This document shows positions 35,225-43,070 of a stretch of DNA of 64,000 bases, piece after piece (position 1 is the stretch's first letter; each line of letters starts with the position of its first letter). The position numbers and the translations under genes are program-made. A model generated the notes under the pieces. It did no database searches. It saw nothing but the letters and a program-made list of their open reading frames with translations, and was not told the origin of the DNA. This DNA comes from Humibacter sp. RRB41 (GTDB lineage Bacteria; Actinomycetota; Actinomycetes; Actinomycetales; Microbacteriaceae), in contig NZ_JAKWJQ010000003.1 of assembly GCF_022761015.1 (NCBI RefSeq), positions 310,001 to 374,000 of the forward strand, written 5' to 3'.

Positions 35225-35803
35225 GTGCTGGAAGAGGAATACGAAACACGGCGCAGGCTCCCGCCGCATCTGCGCAAGCCTGCCGAGCCGGAGACGCCGT
35301 TCGCTTACGAGATCCGCGAAGCGAGGCCCGCCGACCTCCCGCACATTCGCGAGATCTACAACTACTACGTGACGAACAGCACCGTCACGTTCGACGAGGA
35401 CACGACGACGCTCAAGGAGTGGAAGTCGAAGTACGCCTACCTGCGCAAGCTCGGCATGCCGTTCCTGGTGGCCGAGTCGCCGAACGAGCAGATTCTCGGC
35501 TACGCGCTGGTCACGCCGTGGAAGCAGAAGAAGGCGTACCGCTTCACGGTGGAGAACTCGATCTATCTGGGGCAGGCATCCGCGGGTAAGGGACTGGGCA
35601 CGGCGCTCATGCGGGCGCTGGTCGATGCCTCGAAGCAGGCCGGACTGAAGGAGATGATCGCGGTCATCGCCGACAGGGGGGCGGAGGCATCCATCGCGAT
35701 GCACGAGCGCTTCGGCTTCAAGGAGATCGGGCGCATGGGCCACGTCGGCTTCAAGTTCGGCAGATGGCTGGGAACCGTGCTGATGCAGAAGAGCCTGAAG
35801 TAG
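35225..35803 (+). CDS. GNAT N-acetyltransferase, phosphinothricin acetyltransferase-like
   Basis: 192 residues. EIREARPADLPHIREIYNYYVTNSTVTFDE (about 31-60) is the characteristic opening of the PAT/YncA group, and the acetyl-CoA loop is LGQASAGKGLGTALMRALV (about 117-135). Members acetylate amino-acid analogues such as methionine sulfone or phosphinothricin. An unusual ~30-residue charged lead (LEEEYETRRRLPPHLRKPAEPE) precedes the domain. The GTG start gives this lead; there is no better internal start. Confidence 0.83.
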   Translation: MLEEEYETRRRLPPHLRKPAEPETPFAYEIREARPADLPHIREIYNYYVTNSTVTFDEDTTTLKEWKSKYAYLRKLGMPFLVAESPNEQILGYALVTPWKQKKAYRFTVENSIYLGQASAGKGLGTALMRALVDASKQAGLKEMIAVIADRGAEASIAMHERFGFKEIGRMGHVGFKFGRWLGTVLMQKSLK

Positions 35804-35983
35804 GCGCTGCCCGCACGCGAATGAGGACGCAATGTCCGATTCCGGCCCGGTTTCTATGAGTTCGCCCGATTCGCGTTATCAATTCGTAATAAAGGCTGAC
35901 GGATGCCTATGGCCGGGCATACAGTGATCGCACCGTCACAGCCCGGAAGCCTCCAGAGGCGGTCGAGATGACGCTGTACGAAT

Positions 35984-36023
35984 CGAGGCCTGCCGACATC
36001 CGAAGAGGATGCGGCAGGCCTCG
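35984..36023 (-). terminator. Terminator hairpin after the GntR-ABC operon
   Basis: CGAGGCCTGCCG (35984-35995) pairs with CGGCAGGCCTCG (36012-36023), and the inner CATCC/GGATG extends the stem beyond a one-base bulge. It lies 20 nt after the permease stop. The rest of the spacer 35804-35983 holds no gene that I can support, apart from a weak small-RNA possibility described in the findings. Confidence 0.8.
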
Positions 36024-36043
36024 TCCAGTCTCCGCGGGCACGA

Positions 36044-36811
36044 TCAGGCCCTCGCCGTCGCCCTTCTGAGCACGAAGAATCCGACGACAGCGGCGACAGC
36101 GGTCGGGATCAGCAACCACGCGACGACTCCGACCGCGCGCACGTCCAGGAACCATGTTCCGACGGCCGGCCACGACCCCGTCAGGGTCGCGGTGGCCACG
36201 GCTGCCGCGACGATCAGCGCGACGATCGCGCCGAGCGCATAGAGTCCGTTCGCCTGCCAGCGAACGAAGACGCTGCCCGCGATGGCGCCGAGGAAGAAGC
36301 AGAACAGGAACGCCCCGAACGTGCTGAACAGCCGCTCCCACAGCGGGCCGGTGCCGAAGTAGACATTGCTGAACATGTGCGCGCTGATGCCGTAGCCGTG
36401 CGTCAAGTCTTCGACATACGAGAGAACGGTCAGCACGATCGTGAACAGCGCGGCCTGGATGATGAAGGCGAGCGACGTGCCCAGGTAGTAGTCGCGGCGG
36501 GTTGCCGAGAGGCCGAGCGCGAAACGGAACGTGAGGTTCATCGCCTGCACGGCGGCGATACCGATGTAGACGTAGATGTACGCCGTGGCGCCCGACCACT
36601 CGGTTCCGGTGAGCTGCTCGTGAGTGGACGCGTAGATCGAGATCCAGATGATCATGTTCACCAGGAACACGATGCCGATGATGATCCACGGCAGGGCGAG
36701 CATGCTGAATCGGTTGGCGTACTGCAGCCGCACGATGCTCCAGATGCGCTTCGCCGTCCCAGGCACGGTGATCTCATCGGCCACGGTGGTGGCGGCGCTG
36801 ACGGCGGTCAT
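36044..36811 (-). CDS. ABC transporter membrane subunit
   Basis: A 255-residue integral membrane protein with six hydrophobic segments (about 40-60, 80-100, 112-135, 160-180, 190-210, 225-248). It lacks the EAA loop, so it belongs to an ABC-2-like exporter of the YtrC/D kind. Its start overlaps the ATPase stop by 4 nt. With one ATPase and a YtrA-type regulator it forms a three-gene unit, probably induced by envelope stress or antibiotics. The substrate cannot be read from sequence. Confidence 0.8.
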   Translation of the reverse strand: MTAVSAATTVADEITVPGTAKRIWSIVRLQYANRFSMLALPWIIIGIVFLVNMIIWISIYASTHEQLTGTEWSGATAYIYVYIGIAAVQAMNLTFRFALGLSATRRDYYLGTSLAFIIQAALFTIVLTVLSYVEDLTHGYGISAHMFSNVYFGTGPLWERLFSTFGAFLFCFFLGAIAGSVFVRWQANGLYALGAIVALIVAAAVATATLTGSWPAVGTWFLDVRAVGVVAWLLIPTAVAAVVGFFVLRRATARA

Positions 36812-37707
36812 GAGTCTGCTCCGAATTCCGTTGTTGTGGAGTTGGTCCTGCGCACGATGAGCTGCTGAAGGGAAACGGGCGCGAGCTCGAGGCCCGCTGC
36901 CGCGGCATCCCGTCGCTCGTCGGCATCGAGCCGGTCGACGGTGACGGATGCCAGTCCGCCGATCCCCTCGCGGTGCAGCACCGTTCGGTCGGCGATGAAC
37001 GCCTCGACCGCACTGCGGGGACCGACGATCGTCGTCGCTGAATCGCGAGCGGTCTCGGCAGACTCATCCATGATGATGCGGCCCTTGTCGATCACCACCA
37101 CGTGTTCGAGCAGGTTGGCGACCTCATCGATGAGGTGTGTCGACAGGATGACGGTGCGCGGATGCTCGGCGTAGTCCGCGAGCAGGCGGTCGTAGAAGAT
37201 CTGCCGGGCGACGGCATCCAGGCCGAGGTACGGCTCGTCGAAGAACGTCAGTGGCGTGCGGGCCGCGAGGCCGACGATGACGCCGACGGCCGAGAGCTGC
37301 CCGCGCGACAGCTTCTTGATCCTGCGATTCACCGGAAGCTGGAAGTCGTCGATCAGACGGTCCGCGAACTCGGCGTCCCAGTTCTCGTAGAACCACGGGG
37401 CGCACCTGAACACGTGCTTCGGCCTGAACTCGTCCGGATACTTCTGGCTCTCCTTGATGAAGGAGACGCGAGAGAGAACGCGGGCGTTCTCCACGGGGTG
37501 CTCGCCGAACACGCGCACGTCGCCCGAGGTGGCGAAGTCCTGCCCGGTGATGGTCTGCATGAGTGTGGTCTTGCCTGCACCGTTGCGGCCGAGCAATCCT
37601 GTGATCGCTCCTGGCTGCACGCTCAGGGTCACGTCGTCGAGTGCGACGACGTTTCCGAAGCGCTTGGTGAGTCCGTTGACCTCGACCACGGGGGTCGCGT
37701 GAGTCAC
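36808..37707 (-). CDS. ABC transporter ATP-binding protein (YtrB-like)
   Basis: 299 residues: Walker A GRNGAGKTTL (about 39-48), Q-loop region, signature KLSRGQLSAVG (about 135-145), Walker B PLTFFDEPYLGLD (about 154-166) and the switch histidine in ILSTHLIDEV. The signature KLSRGQ deviates slightly from LSGGQ. The C-terminal ~80 residues form an extension after the ATPase core. It is the middle gene of the GntR-ATPase-permease unit, overlapping both neighbours by 4 nt. Confidence 0.9.
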   Translation of the reverse strand: MTHATPVVEVNGLTKRFGNVVALDDVTLSVQPGAITGLLGRNGAGKTTLMQTITGQDFATSGDVRVFGEHPVENARVLSRVSFIKESQKYPDEFRPKHVFRCAPWFYENWDAEFADRLIDDFQLPVNRRIKKLSRGQLSAVGVIVGLAARTPLTFFDEPYLGLDAVARQIFYDRLLADYAEHPRTVILSTHLIDEVANLLEHVVVIDKGRIIMDESAETARDSATTIVGPRSAVEAFIADRTVLHREGIGGLASVTVDRLDADERRDAAAAGLELAPVSLQQLIVRRTNSTTTEFGADS

Positions 37708-38066
37708 GATGCTTCTCCTTCGTTGGTGATCATGCGGGTGAGTTGCGCTGGTGAGATGTCGAGCTTTTCCGCCTCGGCGATCAGCGGGAGCAAGAAGTCG
37801 GATCGGAAGCTGTCACGGCGCTTGGCGATCAGCCGTTCGCGTGCTCCAGCGGCGACGAACATGCCGATGCCGCGTTTCTTGTAGAGGATGCCGTCGTCGA
37901 CGAGCAGCGTGACTCCCTTGCCCGCGGTCGCGGGGTTGATGCGGTGGAAGACCGCGAACTCGTTCGTCGACGGCACCTGGCTCTCCTCGGCCACGGCACC
38001 GGAAATGATGTCGTTCTCGATCTGCTCCGCGATCTGCTGGAAGATCGGCTTGCCCTCATCGATCAC
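37704..38066 (-). CDS. GntR-family regulator, YtrA subfamily
   Basis: A 120-residue winged-helix repressor: PIFQQIAEQIENDIISGAVAEESQVPSTNEFAVFHRINPATAGKGVTLLVDDGILYKKRGIGMFV (about 7-72) is the GntR DNA-binding domain, followed by only ~45 residues, the short tail that defines the YtrA group. YtrA proteins control adjacent ABC transporters and respond to cell-wall-active antibiotics in Bacillus. GTG 38066 has AAGGAGAG upstream. It probably binds the inverted repeat at 38080-38107. Confidence 0.9.
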   Translation of the reverse strand: MIDEGKPIFQQIAEQIENDIISGAVAEESQVPSTNEFAVFHRINPATAGKGVTLLVDDGILYKKRGIGMFVAAGARERLIAKRRDSFRSDFLLPLIAEAEKLDISPAQLTRMITNEGEAS

Positions 38067-38079
38067 GGGCTCTCCTTGC

Positions 38080-38107
38080 TTGGTTCATTAGTAGAGTAAC
38101 TAACCAA
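38080..38107. promoter_or_regulatory. Candidate operator of the GntR/YtrA-type regulator
   Basis: An imperfect inverted repeat with outer arms TTGGTT (38080-38085) and AACCAA (38102-38107) and inner arms TTAGT and ACTAA. It is AT-rich against a GC-rich background and lies 13 nt upstream of the gntR GTG, between it and the amidase gene. Confidence 0.6.
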
Positions 38108-38133
38108 TGGAGTCGCGTCAAGGGTTTCGTCCC

Positions 38134-38139
38134 TAGGCT
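38134..38139 (+). promoter_or_regulatory. Likely -10 of the amidase gene (leaderless)
   Basis: TAGGCT ends 6 nt before the amidase ATG; no ribosome site lies in the gap. Confidence 0.4.
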
Positions 38140-38145
38140 CGAGGC

Positions 38146-39573
38146 ATGGCCGACGACATCCACGATCTGACAGCTCTCGACCAGTGGACGCTTCTGCAGC
38201 GCGGCGACCTGACGCCCATCCAGCTCGCCGACCACTACCTGGGCCGCATCGAGTCGCTGAATCCGAAGATCGGTGCGTTCGTGACCGTGACGCCGGATGC
38301 CGCGCGCGAGCGAGCGGCGTACGTCGAGGCATCCGTCCCTCGCACGGCACAGCTGTGGGGGCTGCCGATCGGCGACAAGGACCTCTGGCGTCGCGCAGGG
38401 GTTCCAGCCGGGTTCGGTTCGAGGCTGCTGACCGGGTACGTGCCTGACGAGTCGGATGAGATCGTGCTCGATCTCGACGCGGCAGGCGCCGTCAGCCTTG
38501 GCAAGACGGGGGCGCCGGAGTTCGGACTGCCCTCGTACACGGAGACGCTGGTGGCGCCGCCGGTGCGCAACCCATGGGATCTCGAGCGGGGCGCAGGCGG
38601 ATCCAGCGGGGGCGCTGCGGCAGCGGTGGCATCCGGCATGCTGCCCTTCGCACCCGGCTCGGACGGCGGGGGATCCGTTCGTATTCCCGCAGCGGCATGC
38701 GGTCTCGTCGGCCTCAAACCGTCGCGCGGACGCGTGCCGTCGGGAAGCGGCCTCGAGTCGCTCGGCGGGCTCGTCGTCGACGGACCGCTCGCGCGCACCG
38801 TCGAAGACGCGGCGCTGCTGTTCGACGGCATGATCGCCAGGCGCGACGGCCGCGTCGACCACCGGTTCGCCGTTCGGGCGCCGGAGGACGATACCGCATT
38901 CCTCGGATACGCGGTTCGCGGCGAGGGCAGATTTCAGCTCGGCGCCATGACGACGAGCGCGTGGGACGACGACTACGAGATCACGATCGATCAGGATGCC
39001 CTCGCCGCCCTCGACCTCGCCATCGCCGAATTCGCGTCGTTCGGGCACGGCATCGAGGAGACCTCGCTGAAGCCTGATCCCACGTATGCTCCGGCCTTCA
39101 CGTCGATCTGGAAGGCGGGCGCTGCGCGCATCCCAGCCGAGGGCGACGCGCTGCAGTTGCTCGAGCCGTTGACGAGGTGGCTCGTCGAGCAGGGGCGCGC
39201 GATGGATGCGCGGGAGCTCAGCGGCGCGCTCGCGGCGCTGACCGCATTCGAGCGCTCGCTGATCCGGCAGCTGTCGACGTTCGACGCTGTGCTCACGCCG
39301 GCGACCGCGCTGAGTGCACGACCGATCGGCTGGTACGACCAGATGGATGGCGAACGCAATTTCGCCCAGCAGGTTCAGTACACCCCGTTCACGTCGATGG
39401 TGAACGTGAGTGGCCTGCCGGCGATCGTGCTGCCGGTGTCGCAGACATCCGACGGCCAGCCGATGGGCGTGCAGCTCATCGGCCGCCCGGGTGGCGAGGC
39501 CGTGCTGCTCGCCCTCGGCGCCCAGTTGCAGCGGCGCGTGCGCTGGCAGGATCGCCGCCCGCCGATCTGGTGA
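38146..39573 (+). CDS. Amidase, amidase-signature family
   Basis: A 475-residue Ser-cisSer-Lys amide hydrolase. The catalytic lysine lies in LPIGDKDLWRRAG (about 80), and the glycine/serine-rich signature is GAGGSSGGAAAAVASGMLPFAPGSDGGGSVRIPAAACGLVGLKPSRGR (about 150-195). No GatB partner is nearby and the sequence does not look like GatA, so it is probably a catabolic or detoxifying amidase of unknown substrate. It is divergent from the GntR-ABC operon; the palindrome between them may affect both. Confidence 0.88.
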   Translation: MADDIHDLTALDQWTLLQRGDLTPIQLADHYLGRIESLNPKIGAFVTVTPDAARERAAYVEASVPRTAQLWGLPIGDKDLWRRAGVPAGFGSRLLTGYVPDESDEIVLDLDAAGAVSLGKTGAPEFGLPSYTETLVAPPVRNPWDLERGAGGSSGGAAAAVASGMLPFAPGSDGGGSVRIPAAACGLVGLKPSRGRVPSGSGLESLGGLVVDGPLARTVEDAALLFDGMIARRDGRVDHRFAVRAPEDDTAFLGYAVRGEGRFQLGAMTTSAWDDDYEITIDQDALAALDLAIAEFASFGHGIEETSLKPDPTYAPAFTSIWKAGAARIPAEGDALQLLEPLTRWLVEQGRAMDARELSGALAALTAFERSLIRQLSTFDAVLTPATALSARPIGWYDQMDGERNFAQQVQYTPFTSMVNVSGLPAIVLPVSQTSDGQPMGVQLIGRPGGEAVLLALGAQLQRRVRWQDRRPPIW

Positions 39574-39638
39574 TGCCCTCGTGTGCTCCCGGCTGCGAAC
39601 GCCGCGTCGGCTGTGCAAGCTCTTGGAGCGGTCGGGCC

Positions 39639-39657
39639 TTAGGTAAGGCTGCCCTTA
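39639..39657. promoter_or_regulatory. DtxR/IdeR-type iron box
   Basis: TTAGGTAAGGCTGCCCTTA agrees at 15 of 19 positions with the classic DtxR/IdeR consensus (TTAGGTTAGGCTAACCTAA). It overlaps the start of the TATACT -10 (39656-39661) of the downstream gene, the arrangement expected for iron-dependent repression. Confidence 0.8.
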
Positions 39658-39670
39658 TACTGGAGTCACC

Positions 39671-40144
39671 ATGAACGGACACGACCACACAGCGCACACC
39701 GGGGCCACGCCGCATCGCGACGACCGGGTGCAGTTCGTCGTGACCGCGGACGAGACGTCGCTCGCACAGGTGCAGAGCGAACTGGCTCTCCTGCCGTTGT
39801 GCTCGAAGGGCCGCGTGTTCGTCGAGGTTCCGGAGCCGAAGGATGTCTTCGCATTGAAGGTGCCCATGCGCATGACGGTCACGTGGCTGCCGCGCTCCGT
39901 GCGTGCCGGACGCGCCGGAACGGGCGAGGCATGCGCGCCTGGTCAAGCCCTGCGTCGCGCGGTGCGGGCGTGGAGTGCCGAGATGCTGTGCGACGGACCG
40001 GGGGAGACCCAGGCGATCCTCACCGGGTCGTACTCCGGCGTGAGCGGGGTCTACGAAGTGCTCACCAGTCAGGCGGACATGCCGACCGGACACATCGTGA
40101 CACCTGCCGCGTTCGGCCTCGGCAGTCGTTCGAACGCCAACTGA
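39671..40144 (+). CDS. Stand-alone SIP (siderophore-interacting) domain protein
   Basis: 157 residues. VQFVVTADETSLAQVQSELALLPLCSKGRVFVEVPEP (about 20-56) and VTWLPRSVRAG match the NADP-binding C-terminal domain of siderophore-interacting ferric reductases. The usual N-terminal FAD-binding domain is missing, so by itself it should lack flavin. The ATG is only about 9 nt after a TATACT -10, and a DtxR-type box covers that promoter, so it is probably made under iron starvation. It may bind nucleotide or ferric siderophore, or assist a separate reductase; this is inference. Confidence 0.75.
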   Translation: MNGHDHTAHTGATPHRDDRVQFVVTADETSLAQVQSELALLPLCSKGRVFVEVPEPKDVFALKVPMRMTVTWLPRSVRAGRAGTGEACAPGQALRRAVRAWSAEMLCDGPGETQAILTGSYSGVSGVYEVLTSQADMPTGHIVTPAAFGLGSRSNAN

Positions 40145-40186
40145 CGGGGATCCGACGCACGACCGCGCGACGCATGTCAGTGCGCG

Positions 40187-41098
40187 TCAGGACGCGCTGA
40201 ATCCATTGAACGGCGCCATGCCGAGCGATGCCTCGGTCGCTGCCCAGAGATCGCGTTGCAGCTGAGGGTTGAGAGCCTGTGCGTTCACGCGTCCGCCGGC
40301 CGTGAAGCGGTCGAAATAGGTCCCGGACGGTGCCTTGACCGGAACGTCACCGACGAGCGCGAGCAGAGGGCCGGCGCCGCCCTCAGGGGACCGTCCGTAG
40401 TGGCCGCCCGTGACGGCGTGCCCGAAGCGGATCAGTGGTGACTGACCGCCGAACCGCGTCACGATCGTGCCCGGGTGGAACGAATACGCGCTCACACCCG
40501 TGCCGGTCAGACGCTCGGCGAGCTCGCGCGTGAACAGGATGCTCTCCAGCTTCGAGGTGCCGTACGCCCGCCATCCGCCGCGCCACGGGCGCTTCTCCCA
40601 CTCGAGGTCGTCGAGACGCAGGTTGCCGAATGTGTTCGCCATGCTCGCAGTGTTCACGACGCGCACCGGGGCATCCTTCGCGCTCTCCACAAGTCGATCG
40701 CGCAGGAGGGACGTGAGCAGGAACGGTGCGAGGTGATTGAGCTGGAAGGTGCGCTCGTGTCCGTCGACCGTGACCTCGCGAGTCCCGTACAGGCCGCCTG
40801 CGTTGTTCGCCAGCACATCGATGCGGTCGAATCTCTCGAGCAGATCGGATGCCAGCGCCCGCACGTCGTCCAGCTTTTCGAAGTCGGCGAGGAGGGCCTC
40901 GCCGCCGATCCGATCCGCGATGGCGTTCGTGCGTTCCGCATTGCGACCGACGACGATCACTCGCGCGCCCTGCTCCGCGAGCGCGGCTGCGGCAACCTCG
41001 CCGATGCCTGAGCTCGCGCCGGTCAGCACGACCGTTCGCACGCCGACGGCTGACTCGTCGTCGTTCTGAGCACTCTCGCTCTGCGCACCCTCGCTCAT
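40187..41098 (-). CDS. Short-chain dehydrogenase/reductase
   Basis: A 303-residue SDR of the retinol-dehydrogenase-like group: VVLTGASSGIGEVAAAALAEQGARVIVVGR (about 21-50), ANNAGGLYGTREVTVDGHERTFQLNHL and the catalytic YGTSKLESILFTREL (Tyr about 178). ATG 41098 overlaps the stop of the upstream gene by 4 nt and is preceded by AAGGGCGGG; the longer in-frame start would run far into that gene. Substrate unknown. It is the last gene of a run with the HExxH protein and the disulfide-oxidoreductase-like gene. Confidence 0.83.
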   Translation of the reverse strand: MSEGAQSESAQNDDESAVGVRTVVLTGASSGIGEVAAAALAEQGARVIVVGRNAERTNAIADRIGGEALLADFEKLDDVRALASDLLERFDRIDVLANNAGGLYGTREVTVDGHERTFQLNHLAPFLLTSLLRDRLVESAKDAPVRVVNTASMANTFGNLRLDDLEWEKRPWRGGWRAYGTSKLESILFTRELAERLTGTGVSAYSFHPGTIVTRFGGQSPLIRFGHAVTGGHYGRSPEGGAGPLLALVGDVPVKAPSGTYFDRFTAGGRVNAQALNPQLQRDLWAATEASLGMAPFNGFSAS

Positions 41099-41565
41099 CG
41101 GTACCCGCCCTTCTCGAGGCCAGCCTCGATTTCGAAACGATTGTGCAGCGGGTCGCGTCCCGCCACGAAATACAGCACAGGGAAGAGCATGCCGTATCGC
41201 TGCCACTGGCGTTTGTGCACTGCCTCGTGTTCGAGCACGTCATCGGTGACGTTCCGGTCGGTGAGGTAGCAACCACCGATGCACGATCCGCCTCGGCCGA
41301 ACGTGCGTGCCGGCATCCCGCGGAACACCCACAGCCCTTGTCGACGCTCGACGCGGCCGATGCTCCAGAGGAATCCCCAGACGAAGCCCACCGCCGTGGC
41401 GTAACGGTACCCGACGTACGAGAGCGCTGAATCGAGCAGGAACTGCCTCGGCAAAGCGGCGAACGATGACGCGAGGCCGCCGAACGCGCGCGCGGTCTGC
41501 GTCACCCCGTCGCCCGGACGGTCGGATGCCTCACCTCGGCCCACACCCACGCCATCGCGCATCAC
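41095..41565 (-). CDS. Small protein with HExxH motif, function unknown
   Basis: 156 residues. One amphipathic or membrane-associated region (SALSYVGYRYATAVGFVWGFLWSIG, about 46-69), then a cysteine/glycine loop (GGSCIGGCYLTD) and HEAVHKRQWQRYG (about 113-125), an HExxH pattern as in zinc peptidases, with a later glutamate (FEIEAG) that could be a third ligand. I do not recognise a named family. It starts at GTG 41565 (or ATG 41562), 10-13 nt after the disulfide-oxidoreductase-like gene, and overlaps the following SDR. Confidence 0.6.
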   Translation of the reverse strand: MMRDGVGVGRGEASDRPGDGVTQTARAFGGLASSFAALPRQFLLDSALSYVGYRYATAVGFVWGFLWSIGRVERRQGLWVFRGMPARTFGRGGSCIGGCYLTDRNVTDDVLEHEAVHKRQWQRYGMLFPVLYFVAGRDPLHNRFEIEAGLEKGGYR

Positions 41566-41575
41566 CGTGCGAGCG

Positions 41576-43036
41576 TCACTCGGTGGGGCGGCCGTAGCCC
41601 TCGAGCAGGCGCAGCCACACCTCGCTCAGTGTCGGGTACGACGGAACGGCATGCCAGAGCCGATCGATCGTCACCTCGCCGACGAGAGCGATCGTGGCGG
41701 AGTGCAGCAGTTCGCCGACATCGAGACCGACGAACGTCGCGCCGACGAGCACCTTGCGGTCCTCGTCTACGACCATGCGCGCTTTGCCGACGTACTTGTC
41801 GCTGGAGATCGTCGCGCCGGCGACCCACGAGATGTCGTAGTCCACCACGCGGGTGCGGAAGCCGGCCTTCTTGGCCTCCGCGGCGGTCAGTCCGACGGAT
41901 GCCACCTCGGGATCGGTGAAGGTCACCTGCGGAACGGCGGCGTGGTCGGCGGTCGCCGCGTACGTGGACCACGGCGCCAGCGTCAGAGTCTTGCCGTTCG
42001 CCCTTGCCGCGATCGCATCCCCTGCGATGCGGGCGTCGTACTTGCCCTGGTGGGTGAGGAGTGCTCGGTGCGTGACGTCGCCGACCGCGTAGAGCCAGGC
42101 ATCCTCACCGGCGCCGTCGAAGACCTCGCCGTCGGCGTCGAGCACGCGCAGCGAGTCGTCGACCGTCAGCCAGCTACCGGGGGTCAGTCCGATCGCCTCG
42201 AGTCCGATGTCCTGGGTCTGCGGAACGCGGCCTGTTGCGACGAGCACCTCGTCGGCGACGATCGTCGTTCCGTCGTCGAGCGCGATGGTGACGCTGTCGC
42301 CGTCGCGGATGACACTGGTCGGGGAGACCCCGATGCGCACGCTGGCACCCAGCTCTTCGAGCGAAGCCCTCACGAGCTCACCGGCGAACGGCTCGTTCTT
42401 GCCGAGGAGTCCGCTGCGTGCGATCACCGTGACCTCGGTGCCGAAGCCCGCGTACGCGGTGGCCATCTCGGCCGCGACAACACCGCCGCCGATCACCGCG
42501 AGCGACGAGGGGATCTCCTGTGCGCTGGTGGCGTCGCGACTCGTCCACGGGTCGGCATCCAGAAGCCCCGGGATGTCGGGCAGCAACGACGCCGAACCCG
42601 AGCAGACGGCGACAGCGTGCCGGGCGGTGATGACGGTGACCTCGCCGTCGGTACCCGTCACCTCCAACCGCTTGGGGCCCGTGAAGCGGGCGTGTCCGCG
42701 CACCAGGTCGATGTTCGCGCCGTTCAGCCACTCGACCTGGCCGTCGTCTTTCCAGTGACTGGTCACCTTGTCGCGGCGGCGCAGCACACCCGCAACGTCG
42801 AGCTCGCCGGTGACGGCCTGGCTGGCCCCGTCGACATTGCGCGCGGCGCGCAGCAGAGCTGCGCTGCGCAGCAGAGCCTTCGACGGCATGCACGCCCAAT
42901 AGGAGCACTCACCGCCGACCAGTTCCGACTCCACGAGCACGGTCTTCATCCCGCCTTGCACGGCGCGGTCGGCGACGTTCTCTCCGATGGCTCCGCCGCC
43001 GATCACGACGACGTCGTATTCGATCTCAGTCACCAT
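41576..43036 (-). CDS. FAD/NAD(P) pyridine nucleotide-disulfide oxidoreductase family protein
   Basis: 486 residues with the layout of dihydrolipoamide dehydrogenase, mycothione and mercuric reductases: FAD site VVVIGGGAIGENVADRA (9-25), redox-active pair in GGECSYWACMPSK (Cys44, Cys49), NAD(P) site SLAVIGGGVVAAEMATAYAGFGTEV and FAD motif LYAVGDV. At the C-terminus the usual HPTLSE is YPTLSE (Tyr467), so the base that normally pairs with the distal cysteine is replaced. It may use another histidine (His462) or catalyse a different reaction. It heads a probable three-gene unit. Confidence 0.82.
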   Translation of the reverse strand: MVTEIEYDVVVIGGGAIGENVADRAVQGGMKTVLVESELVGGECSYWACMPSKALLRSAALLRAARNVDGASQAVTGELDVAGVLRRRDKVTSHWKDDGQVEWLNGANIDLVRGHARFTGPKRLEVTGTDGEVTVITARHAVAVCSGSASLLPDIPGLLDADPWTSRDATSAQEIPSSLAVIGGGVVAAEMATAYAGFGTEVTVIARSGLLGKNEPFAGELVRASLEELGASVRIGVSPTSVIRDGDSVTIALDDGTTIVADEVLVATGRVPQTQDIGLEAIGLTPGSWLTVDDSLRVLDADGEVFDGAGEDAWLYAVGDVTHRALLTHQGKYDARIAGDAIAARANGKTLTLAPWSTYAATADHAAVPQVTFTDPEVASVGLTAAEAKKAGFRTRVVDYDISWVAGATISSDKYVGKARMVVDEDRKVLVGATFVGLDVGELLHSATIALVGEVTIDRLWHAVPSYPTLSEVWLRLLEGYGRPTE

Positions 43037-43070
43037 CGCAGACTATCGGCGCGACCCGAATCGATGCGGC

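Noticed and set aside
35831-35926. 31-residue plus-strand frame in the spacer before the ABC operon
   Set aside because: It has no ribosome site, and nothing supports translation.
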